Origin: CAYILR01 sp964364175 | Lineage (GTDB): Bacteria > Bdellovibrionota > UBA1018 | Length of the DNA stretch: 64,000 nt | Reading direction: 5' to 3' | Assembly: GCA_964364175.1 (NCBI GenBank) | Contig: CAYILR010000001.1 | Span: 132,710-196,709 of the forward strand | In this document: positions 16,448 through 25,123 of the stretch, piece by piece | Layout of the letters: each line of letters starts with the position of its first letter | Position numbering within the stretch: the stretch's first letter is position 1 | The notes under the pieces: model-generated | Told to the model about the DNA's origin: nothing | The model's database searches: none | The model's input: only the letters and a program-made list of their open reading frames with translations | Made by a program: the position numbers and the translations under genes

Positions 16448-16490
16448 CACTACAGAAAGATTGATGCGTTAGCACTATAGAAAAGAGGAT
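16441..16490 (+). repeat. two 25-nt tandem repeats at the end of pyrH
   Basis: GCGTTAGCACTACAGAAA (16441-16458) recurs as GCGTTAGCACTATAGAAA (16466-16483), 25 nt apart with one mismatch. The first copy contains the pyrH stop codon (TAG at 16445-16447), so the repeat looks like a local duplication of the stop region. The second copy supplies the AAAAGAGG ribosome site of frr. Confidence 0.6.
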
Positions 16491-16495
16491 TGACT

Positions 16496-17053
16496 ATGTC
16501 CAAAGCAGTGATCGATTCGATGTCTCAACTCATGGATAAAAACATTCAGGCGCTGAAGGGCGAGCTTGCTAAAGTTCGTACGGGCCGGGCTTCCACGGCG
16601 CTGGTGGACACTGTTCATGTGGATTACTACGGCTCTAATGTTCCGTTGAACCAAGTTGCCAACATCACCACTCCCGATGCAAGAACGATTCAGATTTCTC
16701 CTTGGGAACAAGGAACAGTGGGCGCTATTGAAAAAGCAATTTTGGCAGCGAATTTGGGTTTGACGCCGCAGAGTGATGGCAAAGTGATTCGTATCCCACT
16801 TCCTCAAATGACAGAAGAGCGACGCAAAGAGCTGGTGAAATTGGTTAAAAAAATGGGCGAGGAAACCAAAGTGGCATTGAGAAATCAGCGTCGCGACGCC
16901 AACGAAGAACTGAAAAAGCAGGAAAAAAACAAACAGATTTCCGAAGACGATGTGAAAAAGGCCATGGACTTGGTTCAGAAGAAAACAGACGAAAAAGTTG
17001 CCGAAGTAGACAAAGTGGTGGCTGGTAAAGAGAAGGAAATCACCACGATTTAG
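16496..17053 (+). CDS. frr: ribosome recycling factor
   Basis: A 185-aa protein that splits the post-termination ribosome with EF-G. Conserved segments are LAKVRTGRASTALVD, the ARTIQISPWEQ strand, and IRIPLPQMTEERRKELVKLVKK. A TTG at 16490 is in frame, but the ATG at 16496 follows AAAAGAGG at a suitable spacing. Confidence 0.96.
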   Translation: MSKAVIDSMSQLMDKNIQALKGELAKVRTGRASTALVDTVHVDYYGSNVPLNQVANITTPDARTIQISPWEQGTVGAIEKAILAANLGLTPQSDGKVIRIPLPQMTEERRKELVKLVKKMGEETKVALRNQRRDANEELKKQEKNKQISEDDVKKAMDLVQKKTDEKVAEVDKVVAGKEKEITTI

Positions 17054-17057
17054 TTTT

Positions 17058-17819
17058 ATGAATGCAAGAATACCCCAACACGTCGCTATTATCATGGACG
17101 GAAACGGCCGCTGGGCGCAGCGCCGAGGTCATGCGCGGATATTTGGGCATGTCAGGGGCTCTGCCAGGATCAAGCCGATTGTTCGCGAAGCCGATCGTTT
17201 GGGCGTGAAGGCGCTCACGTTATTTGCATTTTCCACTGAGAATTGGGCACGTCCCATCACAGAACTCGAAGTGCTTTGGGCTTTGCTTAAAAAATATCTT
17301 CAAAAAGAAGTCGAAAATTTAAACAAAAATAATGTACGACTCCATGTCATTGGAGAAGTCGAAAAACTGCGTCCAGATGTTCGCAAAGTAGTGGATAGTG
17401 CAGTGGATCGGTTGAAAAATAATACGGGCCTGCAGCTCACCTTTGCGGTTTCCTACGGCTCGCAAAGAGAGCTGTCGTTGGCGACTCAACGGTTTGCTGA
17501 TGATTGCGTTCAAGGTATCCGAAAACCGTCTGACATGAATGAAAAGTTGATGGAGCAATATCTCTGGACCTCTGTTTTGGGAGATTTAGCGAAAGTTGAT
17601 CTCGTGATTCGAACCAGTGGTGAGAAAAGAGTCAGTAATTTCTTGCTTTGGCAGTCCGCCTATGCAGAATACTTTTTTACGGACTTATGCTGGCCGGATT
17701 TTACAATCGAAGATTTTCAACAGGCGCTTGAGGACTATTCATGTCGGGAAAGACGTTTCGGAAAAGTACTGAAGAGTGGCTACAATCTGAACTCAGTCGG
17801 AGAGTTGCAACCGGGGTGA
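17058..17819 (+). CDS. uppS: isoprenyl transferase (undecaprenyl diphosphate synthase)
   Basis: A 253-aa cis-prenyltransferase that makes the C55 lipid carrier for wall and surface polysaccharides. It contains the catalytic IIMDGNGRWAQRRG (D14), FAFSTENWARP, and DLVIRTSGEKRVSNFLLWQSAYAEY, where the RTSGE and RxSNFLLWQ motifs bind the allylic substrate. Its end overlaps cdsA by 79 nt if cdsA starts at 17741. Confidence 0.95.
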   Translation: MNARIPQHVAIIMDGNGRWAQRRGHARIFGHVRGSARIKPIVREADRLGVKALTLFAFSTENWARPITELEVLWALLKKYLQKEVENLNKNNVRLHVIGEVEKLRPDVRKVVDSAVDRLKNNTGLQLTFAVSYGSQRELSLATQRFADDCVQGIRKPSDMNEKLMEQYLWTSVLGDLAKVDLVIRTSGEKRVSNFLLWQSAYAEYFFTDLCWPDFTIEDFQQALEDYSCRERRFGKVLKSGYNLNSVGELQPG

Positions 17820-18604
17820 TAGGGGGTGCATTCATGATCGCCTGGATTTTTCTGGGGGGTCGTATCGGTATCAGCATCATGGCGCTGGCATTGGCCCTGG
17901 GTTGCATGCGCGAATTTTCGGAGGTGGCTTTTCACCTGCCAGATAAAAAAGAAAAATTTTTTGCAATGATGGGCATCACTTGGTTGGTGGCGTTCGTGAA
18001 TTTCTGGGTGCCACGCATCGAGTATGAATTGCTCTTGTTCACAATGATGGGGTTATTTTCGTATTTCCTTGTTACAGCCGAAAAACATCAAGACCGTGCA
18101 ATCCTTAAATCTCACTTTGGAGAATTGGCGATGTCTGTTTTTGGGCTTTTGTATCTGACTTTTATTCCGCTTTTTTTGCCGCTGATTTATGCAGAATCGC
18201 GAGGGCCAAAGTTAGTATTTCTTTTTTTCCTGATTGTGTTCTTGGGTGATACAGGAGCCTATTTTGTTGGAAAAAAATGGGGAAAAATAAAGCTTTACCC
18301 AGAAATCAGCCCAAACAAGACAGTAGAAGGTGCGTTGGGTGGCTTGGGTGCTGGTTTGTTGATTACGATCATCAGTAAATTGACATATCTTCCCAATTTG
18401 TCTTGGGTGGGTGTGATATTCATTCCGCCCTTGGTTGGGTCAATTGCTCAAGTGGGTGATTTTTGTGAAAGCTTTTTAAAGCGTTCCTTTTCTATCAAGG
18501 ATTCCGGCAGCTTGCTTCCAGGACACGGTGGGTTTTTGGATCGATTTGATGGAGTTTTGTTTGGGTTACCCATGATGTATGCCTGCGTTAAAATCCTGTC
18601 CTAA
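17741..18604 (+). CDS. cdsA: phosphatidate cytidylyltransferase
   Basis: A 287-aa multi-spanning membrane enzyme that makes CDP-diacylglycerol from phosphatidate and CTP. The C-terminal family signature is complete in SFLKRSFSIKDSGSLLPGHG followed by GFLDRFDG. The start at 17741 lies well inside uppS; it is kept because ELSRRVATGVIGG, just before the first helix, matches the usual N-terminal pattern. In many genomes dxr follows cdsA; here it is absent and rseP comes next. Confidence 0.93.
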   Translation: MSGKTFRKSTEEWLQSELSRRVATGVIGGAFMIAWIFLGGRIGISIMALALALGCMREFSEVAFHLPDKKEKFFAMMGITWLVAFVNFWVPRIEYELLLFTMMGLFSYFLVTAEKHQDRAILKSHFGELAMSVFGLLYLTFIPLFLPLIYAESRGPKLVFLFFLIVFLGDTGAYFVGKKWGKIKLYPEISPNKTVEGALGGLGAGLLITIISKLTYLPNLSWVGVIFIPPLVGSIAQVGDFCESFLKRSFSIKDSGSLLPGHGGFLDRFDGVLFGLPMMYACVKILS

Positions 18605-18716
18605 AACACATTTTTTCCTATCGCTTAGAGTAGAATTTTTATAGCTTGCGGAGCCGAGAGCGTTATTTAAGAATTAGAGACCTACGCATTGTTTTAATGC
18701 AAAAAGGAGCCATAAC

Positions 18717-20342
18717 GTGCTGTCTATATTTGGTTTTTTAGTGATGCTGGGCCCGCTGGTGATTGTACATGAATTTGGGCACTTCTTTTTTGCAAAACTT
18801 TTCAAGGTCAAGGCAGAGGCCTTCTCTGTTGGCTTTGGACCCAAGTTGCTATCGAAGCAAATCGGGGAAACTGAGTTCAGATTTTCTCTTTTTCCATTGG
18901 GTGGATACGTCAAGCTTCTGGGCGAGGATAGGGATGCAAAGCTGACTGACGAAGAGAAAAAAAGAGCACTCCATACTCAGGCAGCGTACAAAAGATTTTT
19001 TATTTTTTTCGGAGGCCCTCTCTTCAATTTTCTCTTTGCCATTGTGATTTTTATGGTGATTTTGTTGATTGGTGAGAAGCAGCCCTCGAACGTGATTGGT
19101 AGAGTGGTGCATCACTCCGCTGCGGAAAAAGCAGGACTCATGAGCGGTGATCGCGTCACAGCCGTCAATGGAAAACCTGTGAGTTTGTACGAGGAACTCA
19201 TCCAGCAAATCCAAGAAACCAAGGAGTCATCAGTAAAATTGGATGTATCCAGGTCAGGTCGGAATTTTTCTGTTTCAGTGCCCACCGCTCCCAAAGAAGG
19301 ATTCACTCAATATGGTGAGGTAGCGAACCAAGGTGAAGTATCAGGAATTTTTCCTGCTCCCCGAGGATTGATCGTGGGTGTTTCTCAGCCTGGCAGTATA
19401 GCAGGACGAGCGGGATTGAAAACGGGCGACCAAATCGTAGCTGTGAATGGGCAATCAGTTTCGTCTTGGGAGGAATTGGAAAAGCGGTTTGATGCTCTTC
19501 CCGTTGGATCCGAGTTCACGTTAGAGTTGCAATCCAAGCGAACCGCTAGTTTGAAGAAGGTAAAACCCCTGCCATCAGAAGCCTGGTTGGCGCTAGAGTC
19601 TTTGGGGCTATATTCTGCCGAACTTTTTATTGATCAAGTTTTGGATGCATCTCCCGCATTTCAGGCCGGGATTCGCAAAGGCGACCGCATTATTGCTGTG
19701 GGTGGAAAACCTCTGCAGAGCTTTTTCGAATTGCGTGAGCAAGTTCAAGAGTCAGGTAAATCTACCGGAGGAAAAGCAAAGGTACAGTGGGAGCGCGAAG
19801 GAAAAGTAATGTCAGCAGAAATCGTGCCTTCGGTGGCATACACGCGGGACCCCACTTTGAAAAAAGTGGCTCAGTTTACTATTGGAGTGATGCCGCTGGT
19901 CAGCTGGGCAGAGCCTGATATGGTGGTGGAGCGTATCTGGAATCCATTCAAGTTGCTCTACAAGGGCACGGAACGGATGTTGGTTTTGACTGGGAAAAAT
20001 TTTGTTTCGTTGCGGAAAATGATCGGTGGAGATGTTTCTGTGGGAACTCTCGGCGGCCCGATCCTGATTGGAAAAATCGCTGGAGAGTCATTGTCCCGCG
20101 GTTGGTACACTTTCCTGGTGACTATGGCTGTTCTTTCGATTGGATTGGGTGTTTTGAATATTTTGCCAGTACCCGTTCTCGATGGCGGACATTTGCTGTT
20201 GTTAGGGTTGGAAGTCATTCGTGGAAAGCCCTTGAGTTTGCGACAAATGGAAATTGTTCAGCAAGTGGGACTTTCCTTGATTCTGTTGCTCATGGTAGTG
20301 GTGATCCGAAATGATTTGGCGCGGTTGCCACTATTTAATTAG
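18717..20342 (+). CDS. rseP: RseP-type site-2 metalloprotease with three PDZ-like repeats
   Basis: A 541-aa intramembrane zinc protease. The active site is HEFGH at 18-22 in the first membrane helix, and the second metal site is LDG at 488-490 in NILPVPVLDGGHLL. The periplasmic part has three PDZ-like units near 125-187, 214-280 and 303-370, each with the 'AG(L/I)..GD.I.AV.G..V' core. E. coli RseP (about 450 aa) has two. AAAAAGGAG precedes the GTG start. The family cleaves anti-sigma factors and signal-peptide remnants; the substrate here is unknown. Confidence 0.92.
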   Translation: MLSIFGFLVMLGPLVIVHEFGHFFFAKLFKVKAEAFSVGFGPKLLSKQIGETEFRFSLFPLGGYVKLLGEDRDAKLTDEEKKRALHTQAAYKRFFIFFGGPLFNFLFAIVIFMVILLIGEKQPSNVIGRVVHHSAAEKAGLMSGDRVTAVNGKPVSLYEELIQQIQETKESSVKLDVSRSGRNFSVSVPTAPKEGFTQYGEVANQGEVSGIFPAPRGLIVGVSQPGSIAGRAGLKTGDQIVAVNGQSVSSWEELEKRFDALPVGSEFTLELQSKRTASLKKVKPLPSEAWLALESLGLYSAELFIDQVLDASPAFQAGIRKGDRIIAVGGKPLQSFFELREQVQESGKSTGGKAKVQWEREGKVMSAEIVPSVAYTRDPTLKKVAQFTIGVMPLVSWAEPDMVVERIWNPFKLLYKGTERMLVLTGKNFVSLRKMIGGDVSVGTLGGPILIGKIAGESLSRGWYTFLVTMAVLSIGLGVLNILPVPVLDGGHLLLLGLEVIRGKPLSLRQMEIVQQVGLSLILLLMVVVIRNDLARLPLFN

Positions 20343-20364
20343 ACGGATCAATTAGAGCGAACCT

Positions 20365-21171
20365 ATGAAACTATTGGCTTGGGACACATCCTCCAAAACA
20401 GGGGTGGTAGCTGCATTTGAGTGGGATGAGAAAGTCACTGATGCCCGATCCACATTGCGTTTAGTGAGCGAGTGGGTTTTGAGTGTCGATGCGGTTCACT
20501 CAGAAAAATTGCTCTGGGCGATTGATCAAGTACTCAAAGCAGCCAATTGGGAACTCAAGGAAATCGATTATTTTGCAGTGGGAGTGGGTCCAGGGAGTTT
20601 CACCGGTTTGCGGATTGGCGTGAGTACGGCAAGGACTCTAGCGCATGTGATGAACAAACCCCTGGTGGAAGTTTCTAGTTTGGCAGCCCTCGCTCGTCCT
20701 GCAGCAGAGAGCGCATTGCAATCTAAAGGTACAACTTTGGTGATTGCAGCGACAGATGCATGCAAGGGAGAGCTTTTCTGTCTTTTTGGAAATGCCAAAT
20801 CAGTTCGCGAGTGTGTGATTCGAGCTCGAGGAGATGCACCCGGGATGTGGGGTCGGGGAACGGAAGAAAGTGTTTATTCACATGAGAAGCTGGCTGCGCT
20901 TTTGAAGAAAAAAGCCAGTTCTAAAGTAGACCGTTGGATTGCTGTGGGTGAGGCTCGGATTCGTTATCCACAGTTTTGGGAAGTGTTGCCACTCGACAAA
21001 GAAGTTAAGCAGGAGACAAATTTCCTGGATCAGGTCCAAGGCCGGTATCTGGGGCTTTTGGCCTGGGAAGCGATTCAAATCGGAGTGATACGCAAAGCTC
21101 TGGATGTCACCCCTCACTATATTCGAGCTTCGGACGCAGAATTAAAGCTCAAAGCGCGCCAAAAGAGCTGA
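20365..21171 (+). CDS. tsaB: tRNA threonylcarbamoyladenosine biosynthesis protein TsaB
   Basis: A 268-aa ASKHA-fold protein that forms the t6A-synthesising complex with TsaD and TsaE. The N-terminus MKLLAWDTSSKTGVVA and the segment VGVGPGSFTGLRIGVSTARTLA are diagnostic. It is somewhat longer than E. coli TsaB (231 aa), with the extra length in the C-terminal half. No tsaD or tsaE is nearby. Confidence 0.92.
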   Translation: MKLLAWDTSSKTGVVAAFEWDEKVTDARSTLRLVSEWVLSVDAVHSEKLLWAIDQVLKAANWELKEIDYFAVGVGPGSFTGLRIGVSTARTLAHVMNKPLVEVSSLAALARPAAESALQSKGTTLVIAATDACKGELFCLFGNAKSVRECVIRARGDAPGMWGRGTEESVYSHEKLAALLKKKASSKVDRWIAVGEARIRYPQFWEVLPLDKEVKQETNFLDQVQGRYLGLLAWEAIQIGVIRKALDVTPHYIRASDAELKLKARQKS

Positions 21172-21194
21172 GCTATGTTATAGGCTGATCTGAC

Positions 21195-21908
21195 ATGAAA
21201 AAAGTCTATATTCTTCCCAACCTAGTCACGACTGCCAATATGCTCTGCGGATTCGGCTCGATGATTTATGCCATCGATGGAGATTATTCTCGATCTGCCT
21301 GGGCTATTTTGTTTGCGGCATTTTTTGATGCCATGGACGGTCGGATTGCGCGGTTGGCGAAAGCGACGAGTCAGTTTGGTGTGGAGTATGACAGTCTCTC
21401 GGATTTGATTTCGTTCGGAGTGGCTCCAGCTATTTTGATTTACCTCTCGATGCTTCAAACTCTGGGGCGCGTAGGTGGAATCATTGCTTTTTTATTTACT
21501 GTTGCGGGCGCTTTACGACTGGCCCGTTTCAATGTGACGGTTCACTTGATTCCCAAAGGATTTTTTCAGGGATTGCCAATTCCGATGGGCGCGGGAATCG
21601 TGGCGACGTTCATGATTTTTTATCAATCGTGGAAAGGTACCACCTCACCTCCCATGGAAGTAGGAGTTTTGATGACGGTTGCGCTTGCCTTGCTCATGGT
21701 CAGCACCATCCCGTTTCCTTCTTTCAAAGAAGTGAATTGGCGATCTAAAGCGAGCATTCATTATCTGCCATTTGCGGTGACGCTCATTGTGCTGATTGCA
21801 ATTAGTCCAGAAGTGGTCTTGTTTTCGATTTTGTCACTGTACGTTCTTTTGGCGCTGATTTGGAATATTTGGCGCTTGGCGTTTCGAAAAAGGCATCAGG
21901 TTGCCTAA
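21195..21908 (+). CDS. pssA: CDP-diacylglycerol-serine O-phosphatidyltransferase
   Basis: A 237-aa membrane protein that makes phosphatidylserine from the CDP-diacylglycerol supplied by CdsA. The CDP-alcohol phosphatidyltransferase motif DGRIARLAKATSQFGVEYDS, continuing into LSD, fits the D-G-x2-A-R-x8-G-x3-D-x3-D pattern. The N-terminus (LPNLVTTANMLCGFGSM) is typical of the Bacillus-type PssA. Its stop codon overlaps the asd start by one base. Confidence 0.93.
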   Translation: MKKVYILPNLVTTANMLCGFGSMIYAIDGDYSRSAWAILFAAFFDAMDGRIARLAKATSQFGVEYDSLSDLISFGVAPAILIYLSMLQTLGRVGGIIAFLFTVAGALRLARFNVTVHLIPKGFFQGLPIPMGAGIVATFMIFYQSWKGTTSPPMEVGVLMTVALALLMVSTIPFPSFKEVNWRSKASIHYLPFAVTLIVLIAISPEVVLFSILSLYVLLALIWNIWRLAFRKRHQVA

Positions 21909-22930
21909 TGCGTGTCGCGGTAGTTGGCGCGACGGGCGCAGTAGGACAACAAATGCTGAGTATTTTAGAGGAACGCAAATTCCCCGTCTCTCATTTGCGA
22001 GTTTTCGCTTCAGCGCGTTCATCAGAAAAAAAAATCCTTTTTGCCGATCGTGACTGGTCTTGCGAAATTTTGAAATCTGGATGTTTTGAGAAAACGGAGC
22101 TGGTTTTTTTTGATGCTTCGGATGCGGTTTCAAAAGAATGGGTTCCTCAGGCGTTGGCAGCAGGAGCTTGGGTTGTGGATCACTCAGCTGCGTTTCGAAT
22201 GGATTCTCAAGTTCCTCTGGCAGTGCCGGAAATTAACGGAGATGAAATTGATCAGCTGGTTGCCCAAGGTAAGCAACGGCTCGTGTCGGGCCCCAATTGC
22301 TCTACGGTCCAAATCACGATGGCTTTGAAGCCGATTCTGGATTGTTTCGGGCTCAAGCGTGTTTTGATTTCCACCTATCAAAGCGTGAGTGGTGCGGGGG
22401 CTGCAGCAATGCAGGAGTTGATTTTCCAGACGCACAGGGTTTTGCATGGTGAACCCGCAAAACCGTCCGTATTTCCTCATCCCATTGCGTTCAATTGCAT
22501 TCCGCAAATTGGGTCGATTCAGTCGGATGGCTATACATCCGAAGAGCAGAAAATCATGGAAGAGGTTCGAAAAATTTTGAACCTGTCTCATTTAAAAATC
22601 AGTGCAACCGCAATTCGAGTGCCTACTTTGAACTGCCATGCAGCCTCGGTGCAGGTGGAGTGCGAGAGAGAGCCAGAGTTAAAAAAAGTACGAGAGGCTC
22701 TGTCCAAAATGCCGGGTGTGTTGTTATTGGATGATTCAAAACAGGGTGAATATCCGATGAATTTATCTTTTGTGGGAAAAGACCTAGTGGGAGTGGGGCG
22801 TATTCGCAAGGATCCAGCGTTGGATCATGGACTTAGTTTTTGGGTGGTGGCTGATAACTTGCGCAAGGGAGCAGCATTGAACGCTGTCCAGATCGGCGAA
22901 AGAATATGCCTCAAAAATACGCGGCAGTAA
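21908..22930 (+). CDS. asd: aspartate-semialdehyde dehydrogenase
   Basis: A 340-aa enzyme of the diaminopimelate/lysine, threonine and methionine pathways. It shows the N-terminal VAVVGATGAVGQQML, the catalytic cysteine in SGPNCSTVQITMAL, and the mid-chain AFNCIPQIGS. The frame opens at 21860, but the ATG at 21908, which shares a base with the pssA stop TAA, gives the exact family N-terminus. It overlaps truA by 25 nt. Confidence 0.95.
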   Translation: MRVAVVGATGAVGQQMLSILEERKFPVSHLRVFASARSSEKKILFADRDWSCEILKSGCFEKTELVFFDASDAVSKEWVPQALAAGAWVVDHSAAFRMDSQVPLAVPEINGDEIDQLVAQGKQRLVSGPNCSTVQITMALKPILDCFGLKRVLISTYQSVSGAGAAAMQELIFQTHRVLHGEPAKPSVFPHPIAFNCIPQIGSIQSDGYTSEEQKIMEEVRKILNLSHLKISATAIRVPTLNCHAASVQVECEREPELKKVREALSKMPGVLLLDDSKQGEYPMNLSFVGKDLVGVGRIRKDPALDHGLSFWVVADNLRKGAALNAVQIGERICLKNTRQ

Positions 22931-23724
22931 TTTCGTACCGTGGGACCACGTATTGCGGATGGCAAAGGCAAAATTCTCCGGAGTCGGGGACGACCCCTAG
23001 TGTTCAGGAAACGATTGAAGCAGCTCTTGAACGAATGACCCAAGAAAAGGTTACCGTGGTGGCCAGCGGACGCACCGATTCGGGAGTGCATGCTGCTGGG
23101 CAAGTTTGCCATTTTATTTTGCACAACAAGCTTTGGGATGGCTGGGTCTTGGAAAATGGGCTGAATTTTCAATTGCCCCCTCCAATTCGTGTGCTGAGAG
23201 CCAAACCCGTGCCCATGGAGTTTCATGCGCAGCAAAGCGCTATTCGCAAGCAATACAGCTACTACTTTCAGCAAGGTCCCGCTGTGCTGCCATTTATGGA
23301 ACCCCAGAGTTGGTGGATCCGCAAGCGGTTGGATGATGTAGCTATGCAAAAGGCGCTGGATTTCCTGAAGGGGGAGCAGAATTTCAAGCCGTTTCAAGGA
23401 GCTGGAGCCAAGCTGGGATCGACTGTTCGGACTTTGTTGGAGGCAGAAATCAGTCGCGATCCGATTCGGTTTCCCGAAGTTTTTCCAGTTTCCGGAGACG
23501 GGGAGTTTGGATTGGTTCGAGTTAGGCTCATCGGAACTGGGTTTCTGCGCTACATGGTTCGGGGGATTGCGGGAACTTTACTTCAAATTGGCGAGGGTAG
23601 GCGTCCTGCCGAGGATATGGCGAAGATTTTAGAGGCTCAAGACCGCAATCGGGTAGGCCCCACTGCTCCTGGACGCGCACTCTGGTTAGAAAAGGTCTGG
23701 TACCCTTCTCAGTTTGACATTTGA
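22906..23724 (+). CDS. truA: tRNA pseudouridine synthase A
   Basis: A 272-aa enzyme that forms pseudouridine at tRNA positions 38-40. The catalytic aspartate is D58 in ASGRTDSGVHAAGQV. Other family segments are YRGTTYCGWQRQ at the N-terminus and GTGFLRYMVRGIAGTLLQIGEG near the C-terminus. It begins inside the end of asd. Confidence 0.95.
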   Translation: MPQKYAAVISYRGTTYCGWQRQNSPESGTTPSVQETIEAALERMTQEKVTVVASGRTDSGVHAAGQVCHFILHNKLWDGWVLENGLNFQLPPPIRVLRAKPVPMEFHAQQSAIRKQYSYYFQQGPAVLPFMEPQSWWIRKRLDDVAMQKALDFLKGEQNFKPFQGAGAKLGSTVRTLLEAEISRDPIRFPEVFPVSGDGEFGLVRVRLIGTGFLRYMVRGIAGTLLQIGEGRRPAEDMAKILEAQDRNRVGPTAPGRALWLEKVWYPSQFDI

Positions 23725-23752
23725 GGGGGATTTCGGGTATTCCACTGAGCCT

Positions 23753-25123
23753 ATGCAATTATCCATTGAAGTTGAAAAAGTGTCTGGAATTTCACGTAAA
23801 TTGTCCGTTCGCGTTCCTGCCGAAATCGTTTCCAAAAGGATCGAGGGCGCCTACGTCGAGCTCCAAAAAACGGTAGCGCTCAAAGGCTTTCGTCCCGGTA
23901 ATGCACCGATTACGATGATCAAGCAATATTACAAAGACGATGTTCAGCACCGTGTTTTCCACACTTTGATCGACGAGACCTACGAGCAGGCGATTCGCGA
24001 GAACAAGTTGAAAACTGTTGGCCGTCCGAAAATTGAAACTCCCCAACACAAAACAGGTGCAGACGAGCACGCTCATACGATTGAGACAGGTCAAGAATTG
24101 GTTTACACAGCACAAGTAGATATTTTGCCCGAAGTTGAATTGAAAGATTATACGGGAATTCCTTTGAAGGAAAATTCTGTGGATCTTACTGACAAGGACA
24201 TTGAGACTGTGATCAGCGCGATTGCAGATTCGCAGGCTCAGCTGATTCCTGTGACGGGTGGGTTAGTTGGGGCTGATGGCAAGCCCATGGGCGGTCGCGA
24301 AGCACGCAAAGGTGATTTCGTGGATGTCGATTTTGATGGTGGTTTGGTGACGGATTCTGGCGTTGAGAAACAAGCTGGAATGAAAGGTTCACGAACACTG
24401 GAAATCGGCTCAGGCAGCCTGATCGAAGGATTCGAAGAGCAAATCATCGGAATGAAATCAGGGGAGAACAAAACCTTCCGTATTTCTTTCCCCAAGGACT
24501 ATCACGCAGCTGATTTGGCAAACAAAGAGGCTGAATTCTCGGTGGTTGTAAACAGCCTCAAAGAAAAGAAAATGCCGGAAATCGACGAAGAGTTCGCTAA
24601 AGGCATGGGGTACGAGAATCTTTCGGACATGAAGAAAAAAGCGGAAGAGCATCTTCGTCGCGAGCGTACTCGCGAAGTCGAGAACTCCATGAAGAGCGAG
24701 TTGATCGAAGCTCTTATCGCGAAGCACAAGTTTGAAGTGCCTGTAGCTTTAGTGCAGGAGCAAACACGGACTTTGGCCAATAGCTTCGCTTCCAACCTGA
24801 AGCAGCAAGGGTTGACCGATGCGATGATCGGCGAGGCAATTACCACTCAAATGGAAGAGCTCAAGAAACGCGCTGAAGACCAAGTCAAAGCTTCCTTGAT
24901 CCTGGATGCGATTGCTGACCAAGAGCAGGTTTCTGTATCCTCTCGTGAAATTGACGACGAGATTGAAGAGATGGCTGTATCCATGCAAACGGATGAAGCT
25001 AAAGTGCGTGAGTTCTATGAAAAGAACCCTCAGCGTCGCGCAGATCTTGAATATCGAATTCGCGAAGACAAAACAGTGAAGCTGCTGATCGAAAAAGCCA
25101 AGGTACGAAAAGTTAAACCTTAG
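23753..25123 (+). CDS. tig: trigger factor
   Basis: A 456-aa ribosome-bound chaperone and prolyl isomerase. The N-terminal ribosome-binding domain has LKGFRPGNAPITMIKQYY (the GFRxGxxP loop). An FKBP-like domain lies around residues 170-255, followed by a helical C-terminal chaperone domain. The frame opens at 23714, but the ATG at 23753 gives the standard MQLSIEVEKVSG start. clpP and clpX, its usual downstream neighbours, are absent. It ends against the convergent mscS gene with a 4-nt overlap. Confidence 0.95.
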   Translation: MQLSIEVEKVSGISRKLSVRVPAEIVSKRIEGAYVELQKTVALKGFRPGNAPITMIKQYYKDDVQHRVFHTLIDETYEQAIRENKLKTVGRPKIETPQHKTGADEHAHTIETGQELVYTAQVDILPEVELKDYTGIPLKENSVDLTDKDIETVISAIADSQAQLIPVTGGLVGADGKPMGGREARKGDFVDVDFDGGLVTDSGVEKQAGMKGSRTLEIGSGSLIEGFEEQIIGMKSGENKTFRISFPKDYHAADLANKEAEFSVVVNSLKEKKMPEIDEEFAKGMGYENLSDMKKKAEEHLRRERTREVENSMKSELIEALIAKHKFEVPVALVQEQTRTLANSFASNLKQQGLTDAMIGEAITTQMEELKKRAEDQVKASLILDAIADQEQVSVSSREIDDEIEEMAVSMQTDEAKVREFYEKNPQRRADLEYRIREDKTVKLLIEKAKVRKVKP

